NCBI GenBank assembly: GCA_030671315.1
Contig: DAOUZW010000057.1
Location: 1 to 6,888 of the forward strand
Source of the DNA: Candidatus Bathyarchaeota archaeon
GTDB lineage: Archaea; Thermoproteota; Bathyarchaeia; 40CM-2-53-6; RBG-13-38-9
DNA length: 6,888 bases
Direction: 5' to 3'
A model generated the notes under the pieces. The model was given only the letters and a program-made list of their open reading frames with translations. It was not told the origin of the DNA and did not search any database. A program made the position numbers and the translations under genes. Positions within the stretch are counted from its first letter, which is position 1. Each line of letters opens with the position of its first letter. Shown here one piece after another: positions 1 to 5,247 of the stretch.

Positions 1-248
1 AAATGATTCAGAAACTCGAAATTGAAATCATGGAATGACTTATTTGTTTAAGATAAAGTTTAAGCCATAAATTACTGTCAAACGATTTTAATAGAGCACG
101 TTTCAGAATAAGACATGCAATAACTTCAGCGCCCATTTTTAAAAAAAATAATTCGATATAATAAAATTATTGAAACATAGAACATATTAGCAAAGTCTTA
201 CCATTTACGAAAGGTAATCATTGAGATTCTTCGAATAGGGCGAAAAAA
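1..248. other. AT-rich non-coding region upstream of the corrinoid protein gene
   Basis: I see no convincing gene here on either strand. The stretch is very AT-rich, with a T5-A8 run at 136-148 followed by a TATA-like segment (ATATAATA, about 156-163). In an archaeon this could be the core promoter of the corrinoid gene, which would give a leader of roughly 60 bases. A short imperfect hairpin is possible in that leader (TTACC at 198-202 with GGTAA at 213-217, loop of 10). The role as promoter and leader is inferred from composition and position only. Confidence 0.4.
154..166 (+). promoter_or_regulatory. Possible TATA box for the corrinoid protein gene
   Basis: This is an AT-only segment (core ATATAATA) just after an oligo-A run. 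An archaeal TATA box here would place transcription start near 183-188, about 60 bases before the TTG start at 249. The whole upstream region is AT-rich, so chance matches are easy and confidence is low. Confidence 0.3.
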
Positions 249-893
249 TTGGATAAACAAGAAACTTTAGCAAAGATTGCTAATAGTCTTGCAGAATTGG
301 ATTCTGAAAAACTCAAAAAGTTATTGGAAGATGCTCTGCATAACAAAATTTCAGTTCAAGAAATTATCCGAGAGGGATTAGGCAAAGGAATGGAGATCGT
401 AGGAGAAAGATATGAAAGAGGTGAATATTTCCTTTCGGAACTAATAATGGCAGGAGTGACAATGAGAGAAGGAATGGTGCTTATAGAACCCTATTTCAAA
501 GGGCAAATGAGTGAGTCCCGAGGGAAGATATTAATCGGAACAGTGGAAGGCGATCTTCATGATATTGGTAAAAACATAGTTGCGACAATGCTTAGATCGG
601 CTGAATTTGAGGTACATGACCTGGGTGTGGATGTACCGCCAGAGACTTTTGTTAAAAAGACCGAAGAAATCAAACCAGATATAGTTGCGCTTTCTGCACT
701 GCTGAGTGTCACTTTAGGAAAAGTGAAGGAAACAATTAGAGCGCTTTCAGACTCATCTCTGAGAAAAGATCTTAAGATAATTATTGGTGGAAGTTGTCTA
801 AATCTTAAGATTGCAAAAGAATTAGGGGCTGACGCATTCGGTCGAGATGCTTGGGATGGAGTGAACCAAGCCAAACAGCTCATTTCAAGCTAA
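249..893 (+). CDS. Corrinoid (cobalamin-binding) methyl-carrier protein, MtbC/MttC/MtaC-like
   Basis: This 214-residue protein has the two-domain layout of methyltransferase corrinoid proteins. A helical B12-binding cap spans about residues 5-85 (segments GKGMEIVGERYERGEYFLSE and LIMAGVTMREGM are typical). A Rossmann-like cobalamin domain follows from about 92 to 212. The DxHxxG motif is intact (D102-L-H104-D-I-G107), so H104 should be the lower cobalt ligand. S149-A-L151 and G180-G181 match the other cofactor-binding loops. Members of this family accept a methyl group on cob(I)alamin from a substrate-specific methyltransferase (methanol, methylamines, methoxylated compounds and others) and pass it to a second methyltransferase. 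No partner is in the window, so the substrate cannot be named. The start is TTG. The cap aligns from its first residues, no in-frame ATG lies nearby upstream, and AGGG at 237-240 is a weak ribosome-binding site. The length is normal for the family. Confidence 0.9.
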   Translation: MDKQETLAKIANSLAELDSEKLKKLLEDALHNKISVQEIIREGLGKGMEIVGERYERGEYFLSELIMAGVTMREGMVLIEPYFKGQMSESRGKILIGTVEGDLHDIGKNIVATMLRSAEFEVHDLGVDVPPETFVKKTEEIKPDIVALSALLSVTLGKVKETIRALSDSSLRKDLKIIIGGSCLNLKIAKELGADAFGRDAWDGVNQAKQLISS

Positions 894-898
894 GAAAG

Positions 899-920
899 TT
901 ATTAAATTTTAAAAAATCCG
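899..920 (+). promoter_or_regulatory. Possible promoter (TATA-like) for the dehydrogenase operon
   Basis: The 121-base gap between the corrinoid gene and the dehydrogenase starts with an AT-only run (core TTTTAAAAAA). It is a reasonable archaeal TATA candidate and would start transcription near 935, leaving a leader of about 80 bases. The leader contains a small perfect hairpin (AAGCA at 947-951, loop CAAT, TGCTT at 956-960). This suggests that the dehydrogenase group can be transcribed separately from the corrinoid gene. The evidence is composition and position only. Confidence 0.35.
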
Positions 921-1014
921 ATTCCAGCGCCTTATCTAATCCTATGAAGCACAATTGCTTTAAATTCTTAGGTCCTCAAGATTCCAAGATCTCCAAACAA
1001 AGTAGGGAGTAATT

Positions 1015-2106
1015 ATGTCAAAAGAACTATCAATTGTGCTTGAGACTCCAAGAAAAGTTAAGCCTCAATATTTTGATTTGCCTTCTATTGGTTCACAAGA
1101 GATGCTTCTGAAAATTGAGGCAGTTAGCATTTGTGGATCCGATGCAGAGAGATATATCGGTGTAAAATTTGGCGGTCCACTAGCGACTCCTTTTCCTATT
1201 ATTATGGGTCATGAACTCGTTGGACAAGTCCATGAAGTTGGACAAGAGGCGTCTGATTATTATAAAGTGAAAGTTGGAGAAAGAGTAGTAGTAGAGCCTT
1301 ACATTCCATGTGGCAAATGCAAATACTGCTTGACTGGTCATTATCCTTTATGCACTAGTAATCGATGTTATGGAGTAAATATCTCGTGTAAAGATCCTCC
1401 TCATCTTTGGGGTGCTTATGGTCAATACATGTACGTAGCACCTCACTCTCGAGTGCATAAAGTATCACTCAAAGTTCCATCGGAGGAAGCATGTCTCTCT
1501 TCTGTGATTGGTAATGGTGTAAGATGGGCATCCATCAAAGGAAACGTTCAACCTGGTGAAACAGTAGTGGTTATAGGTCCGGGCTCCCAAGGACTAGCAA
1601 CAGTAATGGTTGCTGATCATGTTGGAGCTGGCCAAATTATTCTTGCAGGGACTTCTATTGATAAGAATCGCCTCGAATTAGGCCGAGAATTCGGAGCAGA
1701 TTACACAGTAAATGTTGATGAGAGAAATCTGCAAGATAGTGTTTCAGACTTGACTTCAGGAGACATGGCTGACGTAGTGATTCTCACTACAGGTGCAGTC
1801 AAAGCAATCGCGAATGCTACGAAGCTTATCAAATCGTTAGGAACTATAGTACTGCCCGGTCTAACAGGCGGCAAGACTGTACCAATTCCTACCGATGAGA
1901 TTGTCACTAAAGAACTGAAGATCCTAGGTGGTTTAGGTCAAGCATGGAATGTAGAAGCAGCGATAAAACTACTTGAGAAACAAAAATATCCAGTAAAGAA
2001 GATGGCTACACACATTCTTCCCCTAGAAGAGGCTGAGAGAGGATTGAAATTAGCTGCTAACGAGATTGAAGGCGAGGTCCCGATCAAGGTTGTCCTCACG
2101 CCATAA
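1015..2106 (+). CDS. Zinc-dependent medium-chain alcohol dehydrogenase (MDR family)
   Basis: This 363-residue cytosolic oxidoreductase has the usual length of the family. The N-terminal GroES-like catalytic domain carries C40 (CGSD motif) and H66-E67 (GHE), expected to bind catalytic zinc. A full structural-zinc set is present at C99, C102, C105 and C113. The Rossmann domain contains GPGSQG at 188-193 for NAD(P) binding. The end of its second strand (AGTSIDKNRL, 211-220) has Thr/Ser where NAD-specific enzymes often have Asp, which may favour NADP. Where classical alcohol dehydrogenases have the third zinc ligand Cys (IGCG), this protein reads IGNG (N167), within NGVRWA. Together with the PPHLWG segment (128-133) this suggests a distinct MDR subgroup. 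The substrate (alcohol, polyol or threonine-like) cannot be told from sequence. The ATG is preceded by a good ribosome-binding site, GGGAG at 1005-1009. The 3' end overlaps the next gene. Confidence 0.88.
   Translation: MSKELSIVLETPRKVKPQYFDLPSIGSQEMLLKIEAVSICGSDAERYIGVKFGGPLATPFPIIMGHELVGQVHEVGQEASDYYKVKVGERVVVEPYIPCGKCKYCLTGHYPLCTSNRCYGVNISCKDPPHLWGAYGQYMYVAPHSRVHKVSLKVPSEEACLSSVIGNGVRWASIKGNVQPGETVVVIGPGSQGLATVMVADHVGAGQIILAGTSIDKNRLELGREFGADYTVNVDERNLQDSVSDLTSGDMADVVILTTGAVKAIANATKLIKSLGTIVLPGLTGGKTVPIPTDEIVTKELKILGGLGQAWNVEAAIKLLEKQKYPVKKMATHILPLEEAERGLKLAANEIEGEVPIKVVLTP
2074..2078 (+). promoter_or_regulatory. Ribosome-binding site inside the dehydrogenase gene, favouring the TTG start at 2090
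   Basis: GAGGT, a perfect match to the archaeal anti-Shine-Dalgarno, lies 11 bases before TTG at 2090. The earlier in-frame TTG at 2066 has no such site. This is the main reason for choosing the shorter HD protein. Confidence 0.5.
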
Positions 2107-2632
2107 ATCGAAACAACCCACAAAAGAGGAAGCACTACGTTTTCTCAAAAAGATGGGTTGCAACGAAAAAATAATCCAACATTGCAGAGTTGTATCAGAA
2201 ACTGCATTAGACATTGCAGAATCGATCCTTGAAAGTGGCACTATCATCGATCTAGAATTAGTTCGTCTCGGAGGGTTATTGCATGATATTGGTCGCTCAA
2301 TAACATCAGACATCAATCATGGTGTTGAGGGCGCAAGACTTCTCAGAGAAAAAGATTTTCCAGAAAATTTGGCGAAAATTGCTGAACGTCATGTAGGAGC
2401 CGGAATCCCTCGGAAAGAAGCAAAGATCTTGGGGTTACCGGTAAAAGACTTCTTGCCTCAGACTCTCGAAGAGAAGATTGTCTGTTATGCTGATAAACGT
2501 GTAAGTGGTAAAAAGGTGACCGATATAGAATATGTGATAAATGATTTTGCTATTAAGCTAGGGCCAGATCATCCATCTATAGAGAGAATCAAGAAACTAC
2601 ATACAGAAATAATGAGCATCACCAATAGCTGA
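2090..2632 (+). CDS. HD-domain phosphohydrolase, archaeal TIGR00295-like
   Basis: This 180-residue HD-superfamily metal-dependent hydrolase is counted here from TTG 2090. The metal ligands are all visible: H31, the HD pair H65-D66 in LLHDIGRS, H77, H101 in ERHVGAG, and D135 in YADK. The order and spacing (HCRVVSETAL, GVEGA, ERHVGAGIP, PETLEEKIV-like) match the archaeal uncharacterised HDIG family TIGR00295. HD enzymes of this type hydrolyse phosphoester bonds, often in nucleotides, but the substrate of this family is not known to me. Family members begin just before the KEEAL segment, and the nearest start is TTG 2090 with GAGGT upstream. TTG at 2066 would add eight residues. The gene overlaps the dehydrogenase by 17 bases and is followed after four bases by the DUF2110-like gene, so all three are probably co-transcribed. 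Confidence 0.82.
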   Translation: MSSRHKSKQPTKEEALRFLKKMGCNEKIIQHCRVVSETALDIAESILESGTIIDLELVRLGGLLHDIGRSITSDINHGVEGARLLREKDFPENLAKIAERHVGAGIPRKEAKILGLPVKDFLPQTLEEKIVCYADKRVSGKKVTDIEYVINDFAIKLGPDHPSIERIKKLHTEIMSITNS

Positions 2633-2636
2633 TTCG

Positions 2637-3422
2637 ATGAAAGCGATACTCGCGGAAAAGATAGAGAAACCCCTCCAACGTCTAGCACTTCAACAATTTA
2701 ACCTAAAACTAGGAGAAGAAACTAAAGAGCTGGATGTAAAGATAAAGAAACTAGATGTCACATCGGGAGACTGGATCCTTATAGAGTATAACGGTGAAGA
2801 TAATGAAATCTTCACAGAGCTTCTAAGACGCGACCATGGATTCATACCAATTGAAGTAGCAAAAGTTAAACATGAAGAAACTTATCGAGGATTTGTAATT
2901 GGTAATGAAGAGCATGATCGTGGCCTTTACATAGATATAGGCATTATTTCGCCACGCCGCTCCAATGGTCTGTATCCATTACACAGGATAAGAACCCAAC
3001 TTGGTGAGGATAAAACAAAATCATTGAAAGAAATCACTGAGAAATTCTGTCTCTACAAAGGCATACCACTCAATGTCAGAATTGAAGGCATTAAAAATGT
3101 TAAGAAAATTAGTCTGGCAGCCACTGATGAGCAAGAGTCATACATGAAAGATTGGGATAGATATCCATTCGATAGAGTTGTAGTTCTTGGAGCTTTGAAT
3201 AATCAGATAAGAAAAGCGATTCAGATAAACCAACTAACTAGAGATATAATAAGATTGGACCCTTTGAGTTTTACCTCTAGCCTTCTGACATGTAAGCTTG
3301 GAACAGATGCCCCTGGAGTTATTTCTAAACTAGGTAAAGAGCTGAGGCATGCTAAACTGTTTTCATTCATCCCAAAGCTAAAACGAGAGAGAACAAACAT
3401 ATCAAAAACTGGAAGGTTTTAA
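2637..3422 (+). CDS. DUF2110-like conserved archaeal protein, function unknown
   Basis: This 261-residue soluble protein has no signal peptide or membrane segment. From memory of the family it resembles the archaeal-only DUF2110 group. A beta-rich, S1/OB-like segment lies in the middle (RGFVIGN at 84-90, then GLYIDIGI at 96-103), followed by PLHRIRTQL (114-122) and the C-terminal signature CKLGTDAPGVISKLG (219-233). The last 15 residues are basic (KLKRER...KTGR), which could suit RNA or other polyanion contact, but this is inference. No catalytic motif is evident. The ATG lies four bases after the HD gene stop, with only a weak ribosome-binding match (TGAT at 2630-2633), so translation is probably coupled to the upstream gene. 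Confidence 0.68.
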   Translation: MKAILAEKIEKPLQRLALQQFNLKLGEETKELDVKIKKLDVTSGDWILIEYNGEDNEIFTELLRRDHGFIPIEVAKVKHEETYRGFVIGNEEHDRGLYIDIGIISPRRSNGLYPLHRIRTQLGEDKTKSLKEITEKFCLYKGIPLNVRIEGIKNVKKISLAATDEQESYMKDWDRYPFDRVVVLGALNNQIRKAIQINQLTRDIIRLDPLSFTSSLLTCKLGTDAPGVISKLGKELRHAKLFSFIPKLKRERTNISKTGRF

Positions 3423-3440
3423 TTAGAGGATTTCAGTTCA

Positions 3441-3448
3441 TATATTTA
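3441..3448 (+). promoter_or_regulatory. Possible TATA box before the small membrane-protein genes
   Basis: TATATTTA lies in the 43-base gap after the DUF2110-like gene. At the usual archaeal spacing, transcription would begin close to the ATG at 3466, giving a leaderless or nearly leaderless message. That would conflict with the GTG at 3457 as a start. Evidence is weak. Confidence 0.25.
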
Positions 3449-3456
3449 CTCAAAAA

Positions 3457-3461
3457 GTGAT
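3457..3461 (+). promoter_or_regulatory. Ribosome-binding site that favours ATG 3466 over GTG 3457
   Basis: GTGAT matches the archaeal GGAGGTGATC consensus and ends four bases before ATG 3466. The GTG that could be read as an earlier in-frame start is therefore more likely part of the ribosome-binding site. Confidence 0.45.
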
Positions 3462-3465
3462 AAGA

Positions 3466-3669
3466 ATGGCCAAGACAATTGATAAAACAAAAAAGTCTTA
3501 TTCAGAAGATCAGATTGAGAAACTTTTTGAACTTCATCACGATTCCATTCACGATAGAATTGAATCATTGAGGAAAGAGATCACCATTTCTCCATTTCTG
3601 TCGTTAGCTCTAGCCTTCGTAGTTGGATTTGGTCTTGGATTAGCATTAGCACCAAGATCAAGCAAATGA
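3466..3669 (+). CDS. Small C-tail-anchored membrane protein, ElaB/YqjD (DUF883)-like
   Basis: This 67-residue protein is counted from ATG 3466 (GTG 3457 would add three residues). Residues 1-40 are hydrophilic, charged and probably helical or coiled coil (SEDQIEKLFELHHDSIHDRI). Residues 43-62 form one membrane helix rich in small residues, with A50, G54 and G58 spaced four apart, then a short tail, PRSSK. The plan of a cytoplasmic helix plus a C-terminal glycine-zipper anchor after a proline is that of bacterial ElaB/YqjD proteins, which tether to the inner membrane and bind ribosomes. Sequence identity is low, so the assignment rests on architecture and on the next two genes. No catalytic residues are seen. 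A non-homologous small tail-anchored protein is the alternative. Confidence 0.6.
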   Translation: MAKTIDKTKKSYSEDQIEKLFELHHDSIHDRIESLRKEITISPFLSLALAFVVGFGLGLALAPRSSK

Positions 3670-3673
3670 TATA

Positions 3674-3720
3674 CAGAGATAGACTGTAAGACAATTATAT
3701 TTACAAAACAAAAGTCTCTG
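3674..3720. repeat. Short inverted repeat bracketing a TATA-like box
   Basis: CAGAGA at 3674-3679 and TCTCTG at 3715-3720 are exact inverted copies. AGACT (3681-3685) and AGTCT (3713-3717) are a second, partly overlapping pair. They flank the AT-rich core of a possible promoter, so they could be a regulator site or an mRNA stem. At six bases the match may be chance. Confidence 0.25.
3692..3704 (+). promoter_or_regulatory. Possible promoter for the second small membrane-protein gene
   Basis: An AT-only core, TTATATTT (3695-3702), lies in the 68-base gap between the first two small genes. Archaeal spacing would start transcription near 3724, just at the GAGGT site (3724-3728) of the downstream gene. 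The core is flanked by CAGAGA (3674-3679) and its complement TCTCTG (3715-3720). Confidence 0.35.
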
Positions 3721-3737
3721 ATCGAGGTTAATTCGAT

Positions 3738-3929
3738 ATGGAAGAGAAGACTAAGGTAACTATTGAAGATCTACACAAGACAATTAGTGAGGTCAAGGAT
3801 TATACTGAGAAAACAAGGAAAGAACTTCAAGAGACTATTAAGAAGAAACCTCTTGAATCTGCTGGCACCATATTCATAGCTGGAGTTGTAATAGGACTAC
3901 TAATTGGGACATCAATGTCAAGGCGCTGA
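3738..3929 (+). CDS. Small C-tail-anchored membrane protein, second ElaB/YqjD (DUF883)-like
   Basis: This 63-residue protein has a charged helical N-terminus (residues 1-37, EVKDYTEKTRKELQETIKKK). P38 precedes a single membrane helix at about 42-60 with a clear glycine zipper (G49, G53, G57) and a C-terminal RR. The ending (P...AGVVIGLLIG...RR) is close to the bacterial DUF883/YqjD pattern and is more convincing than in the preceding gene. The family's known role is anchoring, with ribosome association, at the cytoplasmic membrane. Whether that holds in archaea is not known to me. GAGGT at 3724-3728 lies nine bases before the ATG. The next gene begins two bases after the stop, so the two are surely translated from one message. 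Confidence 0.65.
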   Translation: MEEKTKVTIEDLHKTISEVKDYTEKTRKELQETIKKKPLESAGTIFIAGVVIGLLIGTSMSRR

Positions 3930-3931
3930 AA

Positions 3932-4258
3932 ATGTCTAAAGAAGAATCTAAAGAAAGTCAGAGAGGACTCATAGATAGCATAATTGAAATTATATCTGCA
4001 CGCGCACTCAGCGGAGTTATGAGTAACTTAGAGGTAAGAATGCAGAATTTCCTAACGGATCTCATGGATAGAATAACTAGAAAGATTATGCTTATGATGG
4101 CCGGATTTATCATGGCCATGTTAGGTATAATTTTCATTTTTGGATCCTTCGCATTATACTTGAACGAGTTTCTACAGTCCGCATGGATGGGTTGGACTAT
4201 TGTAGGAATAATCATTGCATTGATCGGTGTACTGATCGTCGCCCTAGGCCGTCGATAA
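3932..4258 (+). CDS. Two-helix membrane protein, YqjE / Holin-X-like
   Basis: This 108-residue protein has an amphipathic helical N-terminus (about 12-52: a run of aliphatic and charged residues ending DLMDRITRK). Two membrane helices follow at about 53-76 and 86-105, separated by a short loop (LNEFLQSAWMG), and it ends GRR. This is the arrangement of YqjE/Actinobacterial Holin-X (phage holin superfamily III) proteins, which in bacteria are commonly encoded next to DUF883 genes. The name holin is historical and nothing here suggests lysis. The start is two bases after the preceding stop, with no strong ribosome-binding site, indicating translational coupling. The order DUF883-like, DUF883-like, YqjE-like supports the assignment of all three. 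Confidence 0.65.
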   Translation: MSKEESKESQRGLIDSIIEIISARALSGVMSNLEVRMQNFLTDLMDRITRKIMLMMAGFIMAMLGIIFIFGSFALYLNEFLQSAWMGWTIVGIIIALIGVLIVALGRR

Positions 4259-4306
4259 TTCATAACAGGAAAATAATCTACCGTTCTTGATCTCCCTTAT
4301 GGGAAA

Positions 4307-4316
4307 TGTTATAACA
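4307..4316 (+). promoter_or_regulatory. Palindromic TATA-like box TGTTATAACA
   Basis: This is a perfect 10-base palindrome in the gap after the YqjE-like gene, centred at 4311-4312. At archaeal spacing transcription would start near 4337-4340, right at GGTGA, so the message would have a very short leader or none. A small hairpin, TCCC-TTAT-GGGA, lies just upstream at 4293-4304. The palindrome may be a TATA box, a regulator half-site or both. Confidence 0.35.
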
Positions 4317-4338
4317 CTAACCTGAAGAATAGCAAAAC

Positions 4339-4343
4339 GGTGA
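4339..4343 (+). promoter_or_regulatory. Ribosome-binding site favouring TTG 4349 for the DUF4013-like gene
   Basis: GGTGA, the core of the archaeal consensus, ends five bases before TTG at 4349. The GTG at 4340, in the same frame, lies within it. If the message is leaderless, GTG 4340 could be used instead. The difference is three residues. Confidence 0.45.
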
Positions 4344-4348
4344 CGTTA

Positions 4349-5149
4349 TTGGATCTTGGAACTAACATAAACCAATCAATAGAATACGCTAAGAAACTAT
4401 TCTCCGACTTTGGCAGATTGGTGATACTGATCATACTCGACATCATACCCATAGTAAATCTGATAGTAGCAGGTTACATTGCGAGAGTAATTAGGGAAAC
4501 ACCTAGTATGGACTCTCCACCAAAACTTGAAAATTATGGTAATATGTGGATCGATGGACTGAAAATTGCTATTGCATCTCTGATATACATGATAATACCT
4601 GTGATTCTAATCATACTTGGGGGTATGTCTCTGTTTGCAAGCTTTATGATGCCTGGTCAAGTACCTGGATTCGAAAGTTCGTTCTTCTGGATGATCCCAG
4701 CAGGCTTAGGTGCAGTGTTTTTTGGAATAGGCATAATATTTGCATTCCTTGTAGCGATTATATTAGCAATAGCAATAGTTCATATGATAAAAACTGATAA
4801 TTTCGGTAAAGCCTTCGCTGTCGGTGAAATATTAGGCATTGTTGGTAAGATCGGTTGGGGAAGCTATATTGTATGGCTAATTGTGATCTTCATCTTTACA
4901 GGCATAGTAGCTGCAATAGGCGCAATACCTGGTATCGGTTGGCTCATATCGCTAGTAATATCACCGATATTCGGTGTTTTTGCAGCACGTTCCGCAGCAT
5001 TGATATATGCTAGTTCTGAGTCTCCAGCTGCAATTACTGTTCCAACAGCTCCTACTGGAGCACCATCAGGAAAGAAGTTCTGCATATCATGCGGAGCAGA
5101 GATACCCGATGAGGCGACATTTTGCCCAGGGTGTGGCAAACCTCAATAG
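4349..5149 (+). CDS. DUF4013-like multi-pass membrane protein with C-terminal zinc ribbon
   Basis: This protein has 266 residues from TTG 4349 (269 from GTG 4340). The N-terminus through about residue 90 resembles DUF4013 membrane proteins of archaea: an amphipathic start, a first membrane segment around IIPIVN and GYIARVIRE, then an acidic/proline loop and a WIDGLKIAIASLIYMI-like second segment. I estimate five or six membrane segments (about 24-46, 72-92, 113-147 possibly two, 172-194, 198-220). A low-complexity Ala/Pro/Thr linker (226-240) leads to a treble-clef zinc ribbon with C245, C248, C259 and C262 (CxxCG...CPGCG). The ribbon probably sits in the cytoplasm and could contact nucleic acid or protein, but the function is unknown. 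The gene has its own possible promoter and ends with TAG, followed by an oligo-T tract. The ribbon ends normally at CGKPQ, so TAG is a true stop here. Confidence 0.75.
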   Translation: MDLGTNINQSIEYAKKLFSDFGRLVILIILDIIPIVNLIVAGYIARVIRETPSMDSPPKLENYGNMWIDGLKIAIASLIYMIIPVILIILGGMSLFASFMMPGQVPGFESSFFWMIPAGLGAVFFGIGIIFAFLVAIILAIAIVHMIKTDNFGKAFAVGEILGIVGKIGWGSYIVWLIVIFIFTGIVAAIGAIPGIGWLISLVISPIFGVFAARSAALIYASSESPAAITVPTAPTGAPSGKKFCISCGAEIPDEATFCPGCGKPQ

Positions 5150-5168
5150 AAGCCACACACCAATCTCC

Positions 5169-5175
5169 TTTTTTT
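5169..5175 (+). terminator. Oligo-T tract, likely archaeal terminator after the DUF4013-like gene
   Basis: Seven Ts follow 20 bases after the TAG stop. A T-run without a strong hairpin is the usual archaeal terminator. No equivalent T-run is seen on the minus strand downstream of the converging YjbQ gene. Confidence 0.5.
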
Positions 5176-5247
5176 ATTATAGAACTAGGATCATGATATT
5201 CCATAGATTGACTGCATAATTTTATTTGTAGTTATTTTCGCACACTA

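Noticed and set aside
3..38. Possible tail of an upstream gene ending at TGA 36-38 (reads MIQKLEIEIME)
   Set aside because: Only 12 codons are visible and nothing identifies them. The other two forward frames stop even sooner, but this is too short to claim as a partial gene.
557..883. Open frame of 108 codons on the minus strand inside the corrinoid gene
   Set aside because: It lies wholly inside a well-identified gene on the other strand, has no recognisable motif and no ribosome-binding site. It is a coding shadow.
3932..4258. Phage holin, implying a prophage
   Set aside because: The Holin-X name is historical. No lysin, structural or integrase genes are nearby, and the neighbours are DUF883-like proteins as in ordinary bacterial chromosomes.
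3958..4263. Open frame of 101 codons on the minus strand across the YqjE-like gene
   Set aside because: It is the antisense of a membrane-protein gene. The forward frame has the coherent two-helix layout and coupled start.
5147..5182. TAG at the end of the DUF4013-like gene as a pyrrolysine codon, given the corrinoid protein nearby
   Set aside because: The zinc ribbon ends normally at CGKPQ. Readthrough adds only 11 residues before another TAG, and no methylamine methyltransferase is present in the window.
4546..5219. Alternative-frame ORFs within and just past the DUF4013-like gene (4546-4797, 4864-5139 minus, 5007-5219)
   Set aside because: Low-complexity shadows of the membrane helices and linker. 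The forward frame with the zinc ribbon explains the region.
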